Shown: positions 44,483 to 55,874 of the stretch, one piece after another
Layout: each line of letters starts with the position of its first letter
Numbering within the stretch: the first letter of the stretch is position 1
Origin: Plantago ovata
Taxonomy: Eukaryota > Streptophyta > Magnoliopsida > Lamiales > Plantaginaceae
Direction of reading: 5' to 3'
DNA: 64,000 nt
NCBI GenBank assembly: GCA_028274465.1
Contig: CM051456.1
Coordinates: 98,857,050-98,921,049 of the forward strand
Program-made: the position numbers and the translations under genes
Notes under the pieces: generated by a model
What the model saw: the letters and a program-made list of their open reading frames with translations, nothing else
Database searches by the model: none
What the model was told of the DNA's origin: nothing

Positions 44483-46074
44483 TGAGATGGGCTCACGCCA
44501 ACACGGAGCCTTACTTTTATCCTCAAAATGATAACTGGAATTTACTCGATTGTAAAACAGAGTGTCTAAATCCTCAATGCAACAATAACAAATTACTACA
44601 AGGTCCTCAATACAAACTTACAGCCTGTGCAAAATTAATCAACTCAAATGTACACACTTTTACAATCCAGAAATATCTAAGCTCCTTTGATTGAACCATT
44701 GACGCTCCAACTCCGCTTAAATCCACAAGTACCTTCCTTAAAGCCCCCTAACTTACTCCACTGAAAAAAATGAGTAAGGGGTGAGCTACAAACTCAGTAA
44801 GAGAACATTCTAGCACCTCCACCCGAATCAAGTAATGCTTTAAAATACATACATACATATACATTCCAATATATCACACATAACAAAAGGTGCAAAGAAA
44901 CATAACGTAACATTTCGGCTCAACAGGCATGTACCTATGGCCACTAGTATAAGTCCGGTGGCAGTGAGGTCGGCTTTACATAACATAACATAACATAAAA
45001 TACCCCACCAAAGGGCACAACATAAAGGCCTAGCACGACAAAATCCCCGAAGGGTACATAACATTGCACAGGCACATCTGGAGCTCAAACATAACATTAG
45101 TCCATGCACTTGGACAAAATAATTTACATTCATCACATGCACAATTCACAGAAACATTTACTTTTGGGGAACACACTTTCTATTATATCAATCCCCATAA
45201 ACTGATATAATAGTGATTGCAAGAAAACATTTCATCATACTTTAACTGTACAATAAAACATATTTTTATATATAGTAGTAATATTGAAAATACAAAGCTT
45301 TGGTGTCAGCATATCCCCTTACCACAACCGAATCCAAGTTCCGTAATCCTGTCCAAGTGTTTAACTTAACTTAAACCCCTTAACCTTCACTGATTCTTCG
45401 GCAGGTAGTAGTACTATATCTCATAATGGTTGAAGAAACCGAACTTATATAAATCATCAAACTTCCATATACTCCATCCAATGTCACTATGAAACATATA
45501 AGATACATGTCAATTACACTTCTGTCCAATCCCTTAATATAATAGATTAACCACATCCAAAAGACTAGTAGTGCTAGTACCGTAACCAACAACTACAAAT
45601 AATTAGCAACATGAGAAACATAGTAATTAATTACCTCACGTTCCATCTCAATCTTCACCAACGTCATCATCCTTATGCGACTCCAATCTCTCACTCTTTT
45701 CCTTGTCTAGGTAGTTCCCGTTCATGAATTACGGCAAGGGTCTTTTATTTTTTTCTGGTTTCGACGGCTTGGGAAAGCTAAGTAGTATTTAGTATCATAC
45801 TTAACGTCTTAACCCAACTACATTTGTTAGACCTGAAGTACCGATACAAGAGTTCAGCCCACTTCCAATTATAACAAGTGGTGTAGCCCGTCTCGCTTTT
45901 TCGGTCCATAAAAATAACCATTTAGCTCCATGTCAAAACTCGATCCAGAATACTACAAGTAAAATTCAACTTTTTAACTTGAGTCCATATAAAATATTCA
46001 GCTCCACAACGATATATAATTTATCAGGGTGTACTCTGTAAAAGTCTTACAAATAAAATGTACGGGTCATTACA
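44483..46074 (-). repeat. Complete LTR, right arm of the palindrome
   Basis: On the minus strand it begins TGTAATGACCCGTACATT (46074) and ends CATCTCA (44483). It borders the A-B-C repeat directly at 46075 without a polypurine tract. The short frame shared with the left arm (starting MHVMNVNYF) is not evidence of coding. Confidence 0.85.
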
Positions 46075-46155
46075 GTTAGCGTCGGGCACTATACTGGATA
46101 CATCCAAGCACTAGATCGGTTAGTGCCCGGCTAAAAATAAAACAACCATTATTAT

Positions 46156-47084
46156 TGTTGAGGTATTTTTATTCCAGGTCTTCCTAATTCGTACTAGTTC
46201 GTCGTTGGTCCTAGTCCTTCACATGTCCTCCATCTTTCAAGTAATGAACCTGAAATTTGTCTTAAAATGGGGGGGGGGGGGGGGTTAGTAACGTATAACC
46301 GGTTTGTCCATTGATCAAACCGGATAGTCGACTTTACGTATAAAGGATTGATAATGCCTTTAGTGAGAGAAAGTACTTAGAGTGAGATTAATTGATTACC
46401 CTTCTGGTATGGATGATGACACCTATTTATAGTGCTTCCTAAACATGGTGTTGCTCATGAGATCGTGCCAAGTGTATGGCTACGATTCAATCTTCAAGAG
46501 GTTAAAACCCATTAATGGCTTAATGGACCTGGCCCATATCACCAAATTAGGGTTCACCATAGGTTAGAACTGAGATCGCCCCGTGCAAGACGCTCTAGGA
46601 CCCTTAATTCGTACACTGTCCGACCTCAAGTCCGAGGAGCGGTTCCGACTGCCCCGGGTCCGAGCCTATGTTCCGGGTACGAACCATTCCGTAGCCTTTA
46701 GTATGGTTTACCTTTGAGTACTTGGTCCGAGTAAGGGACAACTCGGACGCTGATTGTTCTTTCCCTGACGTAGGGTTTCCCTTGCGCGTAAGTCCGACCC
46801 CCATGTAGACCTCGGACGTCTTGCCCATATGGTTCACTCGTGGTCTAGCTCACCGGTCCTCATAGCCAGTCTCTCGGACAGTGTCACTCGGACCGTATGT
46901 GGGCTTTTAGGTCGGACCACTTCATAAGTTCACCGTTAGGGCTAAGACCACAAAATCGGTTGGACCATAGTATGGGTGTCGAACCATAGTAAGGGTGTCG
47001 GACCCCCATCACTAGGTCGGACCCAGTAGTGCTAAATCGTCTGCTGATTCGTGATAACGAATCGGACATATTTCAACACTAACA
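46156..47084 (-). repeat. 3' LTR, 929 bp
   Basis: On the minus strand it starts TGTTAGTGTTGAAATATG and ends ACCTCAACA. It matches 58302-58863 over its 3' part except for length of a G-run and a few substitutions. Confidence 0.9.
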
Positions 47085-47101
47085 TATGTCCCCCTAGTTT
47101 C
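47085..47101 (-). promoter_or_regulatory. Polypurine tract
   Basis: On the minus strand AAACTAGGGGGACATA immediately precedes the LTR start TGTTAGTG. It is the plus-strand primer site. Confidence 0.8.
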
Positions 47102-47360
47102 CAAGTATCTTGGTACAAGATAGTTGCGTAACTATATTATAGTCGGAATCTCTCCTGAGTCAAACTATTTTCTAAGTCAGAAAATTTTGATTTTTTGCTG
47201 GCTTTTCTGGATAGAACAAAATGCACCTATATCTTCCTCCTTCATCTCTTTCCCCCTTCTTCTTTTGTTGAGTCCGAGTAACTTAGTTCCCAAGGACTCA
47301 ACAGTGAAGAATATTTTTTCACAAGAGAATCTAGATCCAGAGATGTTGTTTTTCAAGTTC

Positions 47361-47562
47361 GACTGATGTAGTCCAACTCCGTGTACCGCTTTGGACCCCA
47401 TTGCGGTTAAAAATGTCTTTTCAACTTCTGACAAGTATCCGACTGTTCGTTTCTTAATAGTCCGACTAGAGTAGTCCGACTCCTTCTACCGCTTTGGACC
47501 CCATTGCGGTTAAAAATGTCTTTTCAACTTCTGACAAGTATCTGTCCGTCCGTTTCACAACA
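47361..47562. repeat. ~103-bp tandem repeat, two copies
   Basis: GTCC(A/G)ACTCC at 47371 and 47474 is followed in both copies by ACCGCTTTGGACCCCATTG and TTTTCAACTTCTGACAAG. It lies just upstream of the antisense TATA box. Confidence 0.9.
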
Positions 47563-47642
47563 GTCCGACTGGTCCAACGGTCAAAATGGATGATGACATC
47601 ATGCTGACGCAAGCGACTTCACGTATTCCCAGGTTACCCCTC

Positions 47643-47650
47643 TATAAATA
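47643..47650 (+). promoter_or_regulatory. TATA box of the antisense gene
   Basis: TATAAATA in CCCTCTATAAATAGGGGGAC is a textbook plant TATA box, followed about 30 bases later by CACTATTTCCACTC. It faces away from the 3' LTR and toward the plus-strand exons. Confidence 0.7.
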
Positions 47651-47819
47651 GGGGGACTTGTATTCATTTCACACTATTTCCACTCTTGCAAAAATTCTCT
47701 CACTAGAAATTTGCTCTGCGTCCGAGTTATCTGTCCGACTCCTTCTACAACTCGGAACTTCCTTTCAGTCTTTCCTTCGAGATTAAACAAGTGTTGGCCT
47801 TTACACTTTGACTATTTTG

Positions 47820-48130
47820 GTCGGACATCCTCCATTGCTAACTTCTCTGTGGGGGTAGTCATGTTTTATAAGGACGAGGGACGCCCTCTTCTTGATTCAC
47901 AAAACATGACTGCCTTCACATGGAATTTAGTCGTGAAGATAAATTCGCCGTTCTTCATCTCTCTGGTCGGACACACCCTTGGTCGTACAACCTCCATAGC
48001 TATCTTCTCTGTGGAGGTGGTAATGTTCTATAAGAAGGGGTGAAACCTTGACCTGATTTACAGAACATTACCGCCTTCACATGGAATTTAGTTTTGGAAA
48101 AAAGATTAATGGTGTTTTGTCCTTCTGGTC
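47820..48130 (+). repeat. ~161-bp tandem repeat carrying covarying hairpins
   Basis: Two copies start at about 47820 and 47981. Each contains a 14-bp stem: GGTAGTCATGTTTT with AAAACATGACTGCC (47854-47867/47901-47914), and GGTGGTAATGTTCT with AGAACATTACCGCC (48016-48029/48062-48075). Three base pairs differ between copies and all three changes are matched on the other arm. A conserved CTTCACATGGAATTTAGT follows each stem. Confidence 0.85.
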
Positions 48131-48382
48131 GGACGATCTTCCGGTCGGACGGTTTACTTTTGTTGTATCTTCACTACTGTATGCTACTTTGTAATTGTAT
48201 GCTACTCCCCTTTATTTTCTCTGCATTACCCTGTCCTCCCAATATGTTTAGACTTAGGGTTAGAGTTTTAGGTTTCTTTTCCTTCTTGCATTGCGTACCT
48301 TAATAAGATACTTAAATGGCCCTCTCGGATCCAACCAACCTCGTTACTTGATCTTAACTTTCTCACCTGCCTTCCCTTTAGG

Positions 48383-50731
48383 ATGTCCGAGAGAAGTGAT
48401 TCCGAGAACCTGTCCGAAGGACGTGGTTACGACGAAGACTTAGATGATATGATTGATACTTCTTTCTTATCCGACTTTGACGATGAGGTCGTCCTTGAGA
48501 CCACTGTTGCTCCCGAGGAAGATCACATAAGCGATGCGTCCGATCCCGGGATGGGTAACACCCCTCCTTCTAGACGTAGTATTTTGGGCAAGCGCCCGAT
48601 GGCGAGTCCCCTTCCACCCGGGATTTAACGAAATTCTCAATGAACTCGGGCTGTCTCTCTACCAACTCATTCCAAGCGCTCTAGGGACCTTGATGTGTTT
48701 CGGGGTCTTTTGCAAAATTAAGGATATTGAAGTTAACTTCAAAAACTTCAGCCAGGTTTTCCGAGTAGCGGCTAGTCCTGGTAATAAAGATTTCTATTAT
48801 TTCACTGTCCGACCCGGCTTCGCTTTTATTTGCGATGCCCCTTCTTCGGCTGGGTGCAAGTGGTGGAGCCGATTTATTTTTGTTCGGAAGAAGAAATCGC
48901 CTAAGATGTCCGACCCGGATTATGCCCTCTTGTCCGATTGGGGGTTTCCCAAAAAAATTTTCCGGGGCATGGTATCGGACCTTCGGCCCTTAGTATCTCA
49001 GTACGACGATTGGGCTCTAAAATTCCAGTCTCTAAACAAGATAGCGCCCGAGCGTTATTATTACTCGGGCCTTATCCTTCAACCTCTCCCCTATTTAGCG
49101 GGCCTTACCCCTAAGGTCAAGACTGGTTGTAGCAACGATTTTAGTAAGTCTTAATTTTGCTAAGTGTTTTTTGCTGTCGGACCACCTGTAATGTTTATAT
49201 CCGATCTCCTAGTCGGAACTAACCCATACTTTTTATTTTTTGCAGAATTTTGGCTTGAATACATAATGTCTCGGACCTCAAAAGTTGCTAGGGCGAACCG
49301 GGAGAGACAAAGGCAGACGGTGGAGGACCGGGAGTTAAACAAAATGGTGAATACCCCGGCCTTCCTTCCCGGGTTGGAGCACCCCAAGTCCGTCGTGGAC
49401 TATATGGCCTTGGAGAACCAGGCCCAGAAGGACGGGGCTGAGATGCCTTCAATGCCCGTCCCGACCTCCAATACTACTAAAGGGCCGAGTCAGCCTGCGC
49501 CCAGGAGGCCCCCTGCAAGTGCCGCGACTGGGAAAGGGAAGGGAAAGCGTCCGACGTCTGCCTCGGACGCTGCTGATGAGGACGTGATAGAAGTCCCGGT
49601 CCCTGCACCTAAGAAGGGCAAGGGCCCTGCCTTGGCCCCCGAGCTTCTGGACTTGTCCACTAGGGACGCTCGGACTGCGGAAGCTGTCCGTATTGCCCAA
49701 ATGGATGAATTCGATCGGGCACACTTCCTTGGCTCCATAAGTCGTCAGGTATTTCCTTCTAGTTTCCTTACTTCTTTTTTTATTCATCTTTTTCTCCTAC
49801 CTCGGACGACTCATCTCGGACTTTTCTGTGTTTTGCAGCTTAACTGCTTTGTCCGAGCCATCAATGATATTGCTGACAAGAATCTTGCCGACTCCTCCCG
49901 GGTAAAAGAGCTGGAAGAAAAGGTCGAGTCCTCTGCGGCTCGGGCCGAACGTCTGGAGGCCGATCTTCGCACTGCCAAAAGCAAGTGTGCCGACCTGAAT
50001 AAGAAACATCAAGAAGAGGCGGCGAAGAATCGGCTATGGAAGGACTCCTTCCAGTTCATGAGTGCTGCCTTCCTCAATTTCAGAAATGCGGTTTGCGACC
50101 GACTCCGCGACACTCGGATGCAAGCCGTTATGGACTTTGTCGGGTCGGTCGCCTATACCTTTGGTAAGCAAATGTCCAGGGAAGAGGGCCGGGAGGAGGG
50201 TTTCAGGGCTTGCCTCGGACAGCTGAATGCTCTGGGGTATTTGAAGGAGGGGGTCGTCTTCAACTCTCGGAACTTCCAAGATATGAAGATGGATGATACT
50301 AAGAGAGGCGACTTCTCGGACTACCCGGACCAAGAAATCACTGACGAAATGCTCGAGGGTTCTGAGTTCGGAGCTGCTGTCGCTCAAGACGATCCCGACT
50401 TCCCCAAGAAGAAGGGGTCGTTCCCCTCTTGGCTTCCTGAAGTTCTTAGAACTGGACTCCTGTATCCTTCCGACCTTAGCGAGTCTCGGAACTGCGCTTT
50501 CCTATCTGTGGACGGGCCATTGTTGGTCGGGACCCCGATTTCATAGAGCCTGAGGTCGAAAAATACCATGCAAAGCTTATCAAGGAGGCCAAGGTAAAAA
50601 AGAGGGCAGGTGACTCGAGGAGCCTCGAAGACATCATGGCTGAGATAAACGAGCTTATCCTGACGAGCCAAGCTTCTGTTGCCGGGTCGGTCCGAGGGGA
50701 GGGTCCTTCTACCAGTCGGACGAGCAACTAA
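48383..50731 (+). pseudogene. Antisense spliced gene in the Tat element, gypsy-type 'transposase'-like
   Basis: The ATG at 48383 follows a strong acceptor (CCTTCCCTTTAG at 48370-48381), so an upstream leader intron is likely. Exon 1 has an acidic start (MSERSDSENLSEG). After a frame change near 48600 comes a domain with PGFNEILNELGLSLYQLIPSA and YYFTVRPGFAF, which I assign to the Transposase_28 (putative gypsy-type) family known from antisense frames of Tat elements. An intron (49144-49245) and a second (49749-49838, 90 bp, frame-preserving) follow. Exon 3 is coiled-coil-like (VKELEEKVESSAARAERLEADL). The C-terminal frame EPEVEKYHAKLIKEAK ends at 50731 after another frame change. Function is unknown and the copy is broken. 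Confidence 0.7.
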
Positions 50732-51869
50732 GAGACCTTGAAGACCGGGTATGCCCGGACATCTTGTAGCAACTATACTTAACAATTTTTGACAATTCCT
50801 TAACATTTTATTCGGCCCCTTGAGGCGAATTTGGTATACAACTTGCTTTTGTTTCATAACTCTTTTAAATTTTGGTCGGATAATATGTCTCGTGAAATAT
50901 CAATTTTGTGTCGGGCAAAATCAAATTTTCATTCTGCATATGAATTATCGGACTGCATTTCTCAATAAGGAAAGGTATTTAATCAAGTTTAGACACATTG
51001 TTCATTTTGTGTCGGACAAAATGTTTCACAATGCGTCTAAACTTAACCAATAACACATTGCGCAAGTCGTGGGGCTGGTCGGACCGCTCTGGCTGCTCGG
51101 ATCATCCCAACGTGACTTTGTCGCATTAAGCCGTTATACCGCCACTTTTGAGTCGGACAGTCTACATCGGATCATGTAGTCGGACGTTAATGTCACCGGA
51201 CAGTATTCTCTTGTACATCATTTTCTCTTGTACATCTTCTTGTCGGACAAACATGTCGGACATCTGTGTCGGACTATTAACGTCAAATAGCACACGCACG
51301 TGGTCCTTTCTTTTGAAAGTCGGACCGTGTATGTCCTTCCTGTCTAGTCGGACTAGTGTCCTTCTTGTGCTGTCCGACCCCGTGGTTTTTGCAATTTTCA
51401 GCGCGTCCGAGACCTTTCTTTCTTGGTTTAAAAAGTTGAGAACAAAGTGTCTCGGGTGTATTTCCGACCCCAAGGCCTTTTCCGGATGTTCCCTGGGCTT
51501 CCGACTCTCCTTTTCCACTCTTTACTTGTCCGGTCCCTTCGCCTTAATTCCTTTCCTTCATTTCCTTTCATTTTTCTATCTGCCTTTCCTTCTTTTCTTT
51601 ATCGTCCTTCTTCTCTACTCTTCTTCATGATCAAGTATGTCCTAACTAAGAAGAATAGTAAAGACAATTTCTACATTGTAATCTAAACTTTTCTACGAAA
51701 GTTGAAAGAGTTGCATTGCATTGATTTGACGTAAATCCAAGCGAAGTTACAACGATGGGCTTCTTGGCCAATTACAAAGAAATAGAAGTACTAAGACAAA
51801 AGCATAAAAAATAGAATGGGGCCTTCCACAGGAGTCTTTGGTGCAAATACCCTGCTCTTCCTCTTTCCT
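50732..51869. other. Spacer between antisense gene and integrase
   Basis: No gene is supported. It is unusually rich in TCGGAC/GTCCGA words and contains the imperfect inverted pair TTTTGTGTCGGAC/CAAAATG near 50905-51025. Frames on either strand here lack protein-like features. Confidence 0.5.
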
Positions 51870-52268
51870 TCAAGCATAGAACCTTTGGAGATTATTGGCG
51901 TTCCAAGTGTTCCTTAGTTCCTTCCCTTCCATGTCCACCAAGCGGTAGCTTCCATTCGAGTAAGCTCTTACCACTTTGTACGGTCCGTCCCACCTTCGCT
52001 GAACTTTCCCTATATTCTCCAAAATGTCCGCCTTCCTTAGCACTAAGTCTCCTACCTGAAACTCCTTGTTTCTGACGTGCTTGTTGTATGCCTTGGCTAC
52101 CATTGCTTGATATCTAAGAGTGTTAGCAAGCGCTGTGGTCCTTGCCTCTTCCAATGTTTCCAGATCATACATCCTTGCTTCATGATTGTCTCTCGGGTTG
52201 TATCCTTGGATCCTCATAGTCTCAACCGCAATTTCAGCTGGAATTACTGCCTCAGTTCCATAGACCAA
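51870..52268 (-). pseudogene. Integrase C-terminal part
   Basis: YGTEAVIPAEIAVETMRI, then a coiled linker, VGDLVLRKAD and KVQRRWDGPYKVV are the GPY/F-type C-terminus of Tat integrases. The expected ending KELRNTWNANNLQRFYA is present. It is out of frame with the catalytic core because of a one-base shift around 52250-52330. There is no chromodomain, as expected for this lineage. Confidence 0.88.
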
Positions 52269-53179
52269 GGAAAATGGAGTTTCCTTCGTTGCGGTTTTGG
52301 AAGTGGTCCTATAAGCCCATAGAATTCCACTTGGCTCATCAACCCAATCCCTTGGCAGGAAGTGAATCTCTTTTTAAGCATGTCCATCAGTGTCTTGTTC
52401 ACAGCTTCGGTTTGGCCATTGGCTTGTGGGTATCCCACCGAAGTGAATCTTCGTTCAATTTTCATGTCCTCACACCAAGCTTTGAATTTTGCTCCAGCAA
52501 ATTGAGCTCCATTATCTGATATGAGGACTCGGGGCAATCCAAAGCGACAGACAATGTTCCTCCAAACAAAGTCCATGACTTTATTCTCGGAGATAGTTGC
52601 TACGGCTTCTGCTTCTGCCCATTTGCTGAAGTATTCGACTGCTACAATGATGAACTTCTTTTGCCCTGATCCTCTTGGGAAGGGTCCTACAATATCAATG
52701 CCCCATTGATCGAAGGGGCATGTAATCCTGGCTGGAATCAAGGACCGTGCCGGAGTATGAGGGGTCTTTGCAAAGTACTGGCATTCGTCACACTTCCTCA
52801 CATATGCTGTCGAGTCTTTTCTTAGTGTTGGCCAATAGAAACCTTGACGATATACTTTCTGTCCTAATGCCCTCCCTCCAGCATGGTCCCCACAACTTCC
52901 CTTATGTACTTCATCCAAAATGGTCTTTGCTTCTTCCTCTTTGACACATCTCAAGTGGACACCTTTGAAGGACCATTTGTAGAGATAGTCTCCTTGGATG
53001 AAATACTTCAATGATCTTGCCCTGATTTTTCTAGCTTCCGCTCGATCTTGTGGAAGTCTTCCATGCATGAGATAATCAGTTAGTGGAAGCATCCAACTTG
53101 TGACTGGAGTTGTGGAGATAGAAACAATGGGGAGTATTTTGAGTCCTTGGTCCATGACGGATGAACTTTCGACTCTCAT
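52244..53179 (-). pseudogene. Integrase zinc-binding and catalytic core
   Basis: The HHCC zinc module is visible (VHKGSCGDHAGGRA, YVRKCDECQ). The DDE core follows: WGIDIVGPFP (Asp), VLISDNGAQF (Asp) and PQANGQTEAVNKTL (Glu). Integrase would insert the cDNA. The core residues are all kept. The last 40 residues after KKRFT are out of frame. Upstream, an unassigned linker with IVSISTTPVTSWMLPLTDYL connects to the second RNase H. Confidence 0.92.
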
Positions 53180-53269
53180 TAAGATAACATTCCCGGTGTC
53201 TATCCCTCCTGAAGCTGAAGCATACTTTGATAAGGCATCAGCTCTTCCATTGAGATCCCTAGAGAACTT

Positions 53270-53752
53270 TTATATCTCACATTTTTCAAACTTTTCAATC
53301 TCTTCCTGAATTTTTACTTTATAAGCAGACAAGGCGTCCTTCTTGGTGCTCCACTTCCCTGAGATTTGTTTCTCAGCTAATTGAGAATCAGTGAAGAGTT
53401 TGATTTTCTTTACTTGAAGCGCTTTTGCCATACAAAGTCCAATGAGAATGGCTTCATATTCAGCCTCGTTGTTTGAAACTTTGAATCCGAGGGTAACGGC
53501 ATATTCTAACTCTGCGCCTCTAGGGCTTCGAATGTAAATGCCTATCCCTCCACTGGTGCCAGATGACGATCCATCCACTTCTAAAATCCAAATCTCTTCC
53601 TGGTCATCTAACTCTTTAGGCATTGGAGAGACGGTCTCCTTTTCTTTTATCATCTCTTCAGCGAGCAAAATCATCATCTTTGGATCTGGTCCTTCTCTTC
53701 TTTGTGCTTTTCCTGGTCTCTCCAACAGGTTACTCTCTTCACCCAGTTGCAT
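53270..53752 (-). pseudogene. Second RNase H domain (Tat-type)
   Basis: ILEVDGSSSGTSGGIGIYI, SNNEAEYEAILIGL and KLFTDSQLAEKQISGKW show the Asp-Glu-Asp set of an RNase H of the archaeal-like type found in Tat elements between the retroviral RNase H and integrase. The frame starts out of register with the RT/RNase H frame ending at 53739 and stops at KCEI before its terminal His/Asp motif. Confidence 0.85.
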
Positions 53753-54968
53753 CTTTAAAGGCTTTCAAAGCCAATTCTAGGTCCTTGAAACGTTGACTTA
53801 CCATCAAGTCTTTGTCTTCCACCAACAAGGTATTTGCTTGTCCCTCCTGTGTTTCTTCTACTGGTGTTTCCCTTGGATATTCCACTAGGAAGTCGGCTAT
53901 CACTTGAGCTTTCTTGGCTGACGGAGCCTGATATTCGATTTCGAACTCACTGAGTTCTATAGCCCACCTAGCTAGTCTTCCCGACAATTCTGGCCTTCCA
54001 AGGACTTGCTTCAAGGGCTGACTCGTGAAGACCACTACTCTATGGGATCCAAAGTATGGTTTCAGTCTTCTTGCCGTATAAACCAATGCAAAGGCCAATC
54101 TTTCAATGTCTAAGTATCGAATCTCAGCTCCACTCAGTGCTTTGCTTAGGTAGTAAATTGGCAAGTGGTCATTCCCTTGAATCCTTACTAACACTGAGCT
54201 TATGGCCTCTACTGTGGCCGCTAGGTAAAGATATAATGGTTCTCCATCTTGCGGTTTGGATAGTAAAGGAGGGGCCATCAAATATTCCTTAAGCTTCTCA
54301 AACGCTTCTTCACACTCTTTGGTCCATTCAAATTTGCTGCTGTTCCTCAGGACTTTAAAGAAAGGAAGATTCTTCTCAGCAGACCTTGAAACGAACCGAC
54401 TTAAGGCAATTGATTTTCCTATGAGTCTTTGAACTTCATTCAGTGTATTTGGCTGTGGAAGTTCAAGGATGGCTTTGATCTTCTCAGGATTCGCTTCAAT
54501 CCCTCTTTCCGTGACCATGTATCCCAAGAATTTTCCTCCCTTTACTCCAAACGTGCACTTAGCGGGATTCAGCTTCATTCCATACCTCCTTAAGATGGCA
54601 AAGCAATTTTCCAAATGCGCAATATGTTGATCTTCGGCCTTGCTTTTTACTAACATGTCATCAACATATACTTCCATGGTCTTGCCTAGTTCTTCCTTGA
54701 ACATTTTGTTTACCAGCCGTTGGTAAGTGGCTCCAGCATTCTTAAGACCACAAGGCATGACATTGAAGCAATATACATTGCCATTTGCGAAGAAAGCCGT
54801 TTTTTCAACATCCTCCTTTTCCATCTTAATCTGATAGAAGCCTTGATAAGCATCCATGAAGCTTAGTAAGGCGCACCCCGCTGTAGAGTCTACTAGTTGA
54901 TCGATCCTTGGGAGCGGGTATGGATCCTTAGGACAGTGTTTGTTCAACTTGGTGAAGTTGTTGCACAT
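53739..54968 (-). pseudogene. Reverse transcriptase and first RNase H
   Basis: RT motifs: DPYPLPRIDQLVDS, FMDAYQGFYQI, FNVMPCGLKNAGATYQR and the active site YVDDMLVKS. RNase H follows with LYLYLAATVEAISSVL, YYLSKALSGAEIRY and ALVYTARRLKPYF. The usual first catalytic Asp position of this RNase H reads LYLYLAAT, which is typical of the degenerate first domain in Tat elements. The start Met at 54968 is only the first Met after a break; the RT fingers lie in the upstream frame. Confidence 0.92.
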
Positions 54969-54980
54969 TCTCCATTTCCC

Positions 54981-55832
54981 TCATCCTTTTTCAACCAGAA
55001 CTACATTGCACACCCAATTAGAGTATCTGACCTCTTTTATGTGGCCTGCCTTGAGGAGACGCTGAACTTCTGCTTCAATGATCTCATTGTCTGTGGTACT
55101 GAAGTCTCTCCTCTTTTCTCTGATGTGGGTAACCGAAGGATCCACGTTCAGACGGTGAACTGCTATCCTAGGGTCAATTCCCTTGAGGTCTTCAGTACTC
55201 CAGGCAAATACATCATTGTTTCTTTTCAAGCATTCAATGAGCTTCATTTCTACTTCTAAGGTCATCTTTGTTCCGATTTTGGTCACTTTTTCAGGGGATC
55301 CCTCTACCACTTGAATTTCCTTCAAAGTCTCCTTTGCCTCTATTTTGTTCTCTTCAAAGAACTTCTTCTTTTTAGAAAGAATTTGGATCGATGGTATGAC
55401 TTTGTAGTCCTCGATTTCCTTTACCTCGGCAATCAATTCTGCTTTCTCCTTCCTCTGAATTGCTTTCCTTCGCCTTTGGATGGGACTAGGCTTTTTAGAC
55501 TTTCTCTTCGAGTGACGTACTGAGTAGAAAGTATCGACAGCGTGTCCCTTCTCTTGCTGTTCCTGAGGAGTTGAAACCCTCTTAGCTGAGAGACTGTAAC
55601 ATGCCCAAGCTTCTTGAATGTTTCCAACTTCCTGACCCGCCCCCCTCTTGGTTGGGAATTTCATTCGGTTATGGACTGTTGATACTACTGCTCCAAATTC
55701 TGCAAGAGCTGGCCTTCCTAGAACCACGAAATAGTCGAAGGGCATGTCCACCACGACAAAAGGGACGTCTTTCGTGATCCTTTGTGGATTTTTGCCCATG
55801 GAAACTTTTAAAGTGATGACTCCCCATGGCAT
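54981..55832 (-). pseudogene. Protease-RT linker and RT N-terminus
   Basis: The frame begins with the C-terminal protease part (YFVVLGRPALAEFGAVVST), then a charged linker. It ends in the RT entry region (FAWSTEDLKGIDPRIAVHRL, VQRLLKAGHIKEV, SNWVCNVVLVEKG). It stops where the next residues of the family (GKWRMC) should follow; these appear in another frame, so a small indel near 54980 breaks RT. Confidence 0.88.
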
Positions 55833-55874
55833 TACGGGTTGTCCTCCGAAGCCAACAAGGGCGCTTGAGACTTC

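Noticed and set aside
43779..45142. The pair of 100-codon frames MHVMNVNYF... as a duplicated Cys-rich protein gene
   Set aside because: They lie inside LTR arms of the palindrome, lack conserved codon structure, and simply reflect the inverted LTR copies.
51148..51686. Hydrophobic ORF ending LHFLSFFYLPFLLFFIVLLL as a membrane protein
   Set aside because: It is a pyrimidine-rich tract (TTCCTTTC-type) in the retrotransposon spacer, with no start context or family likeness.
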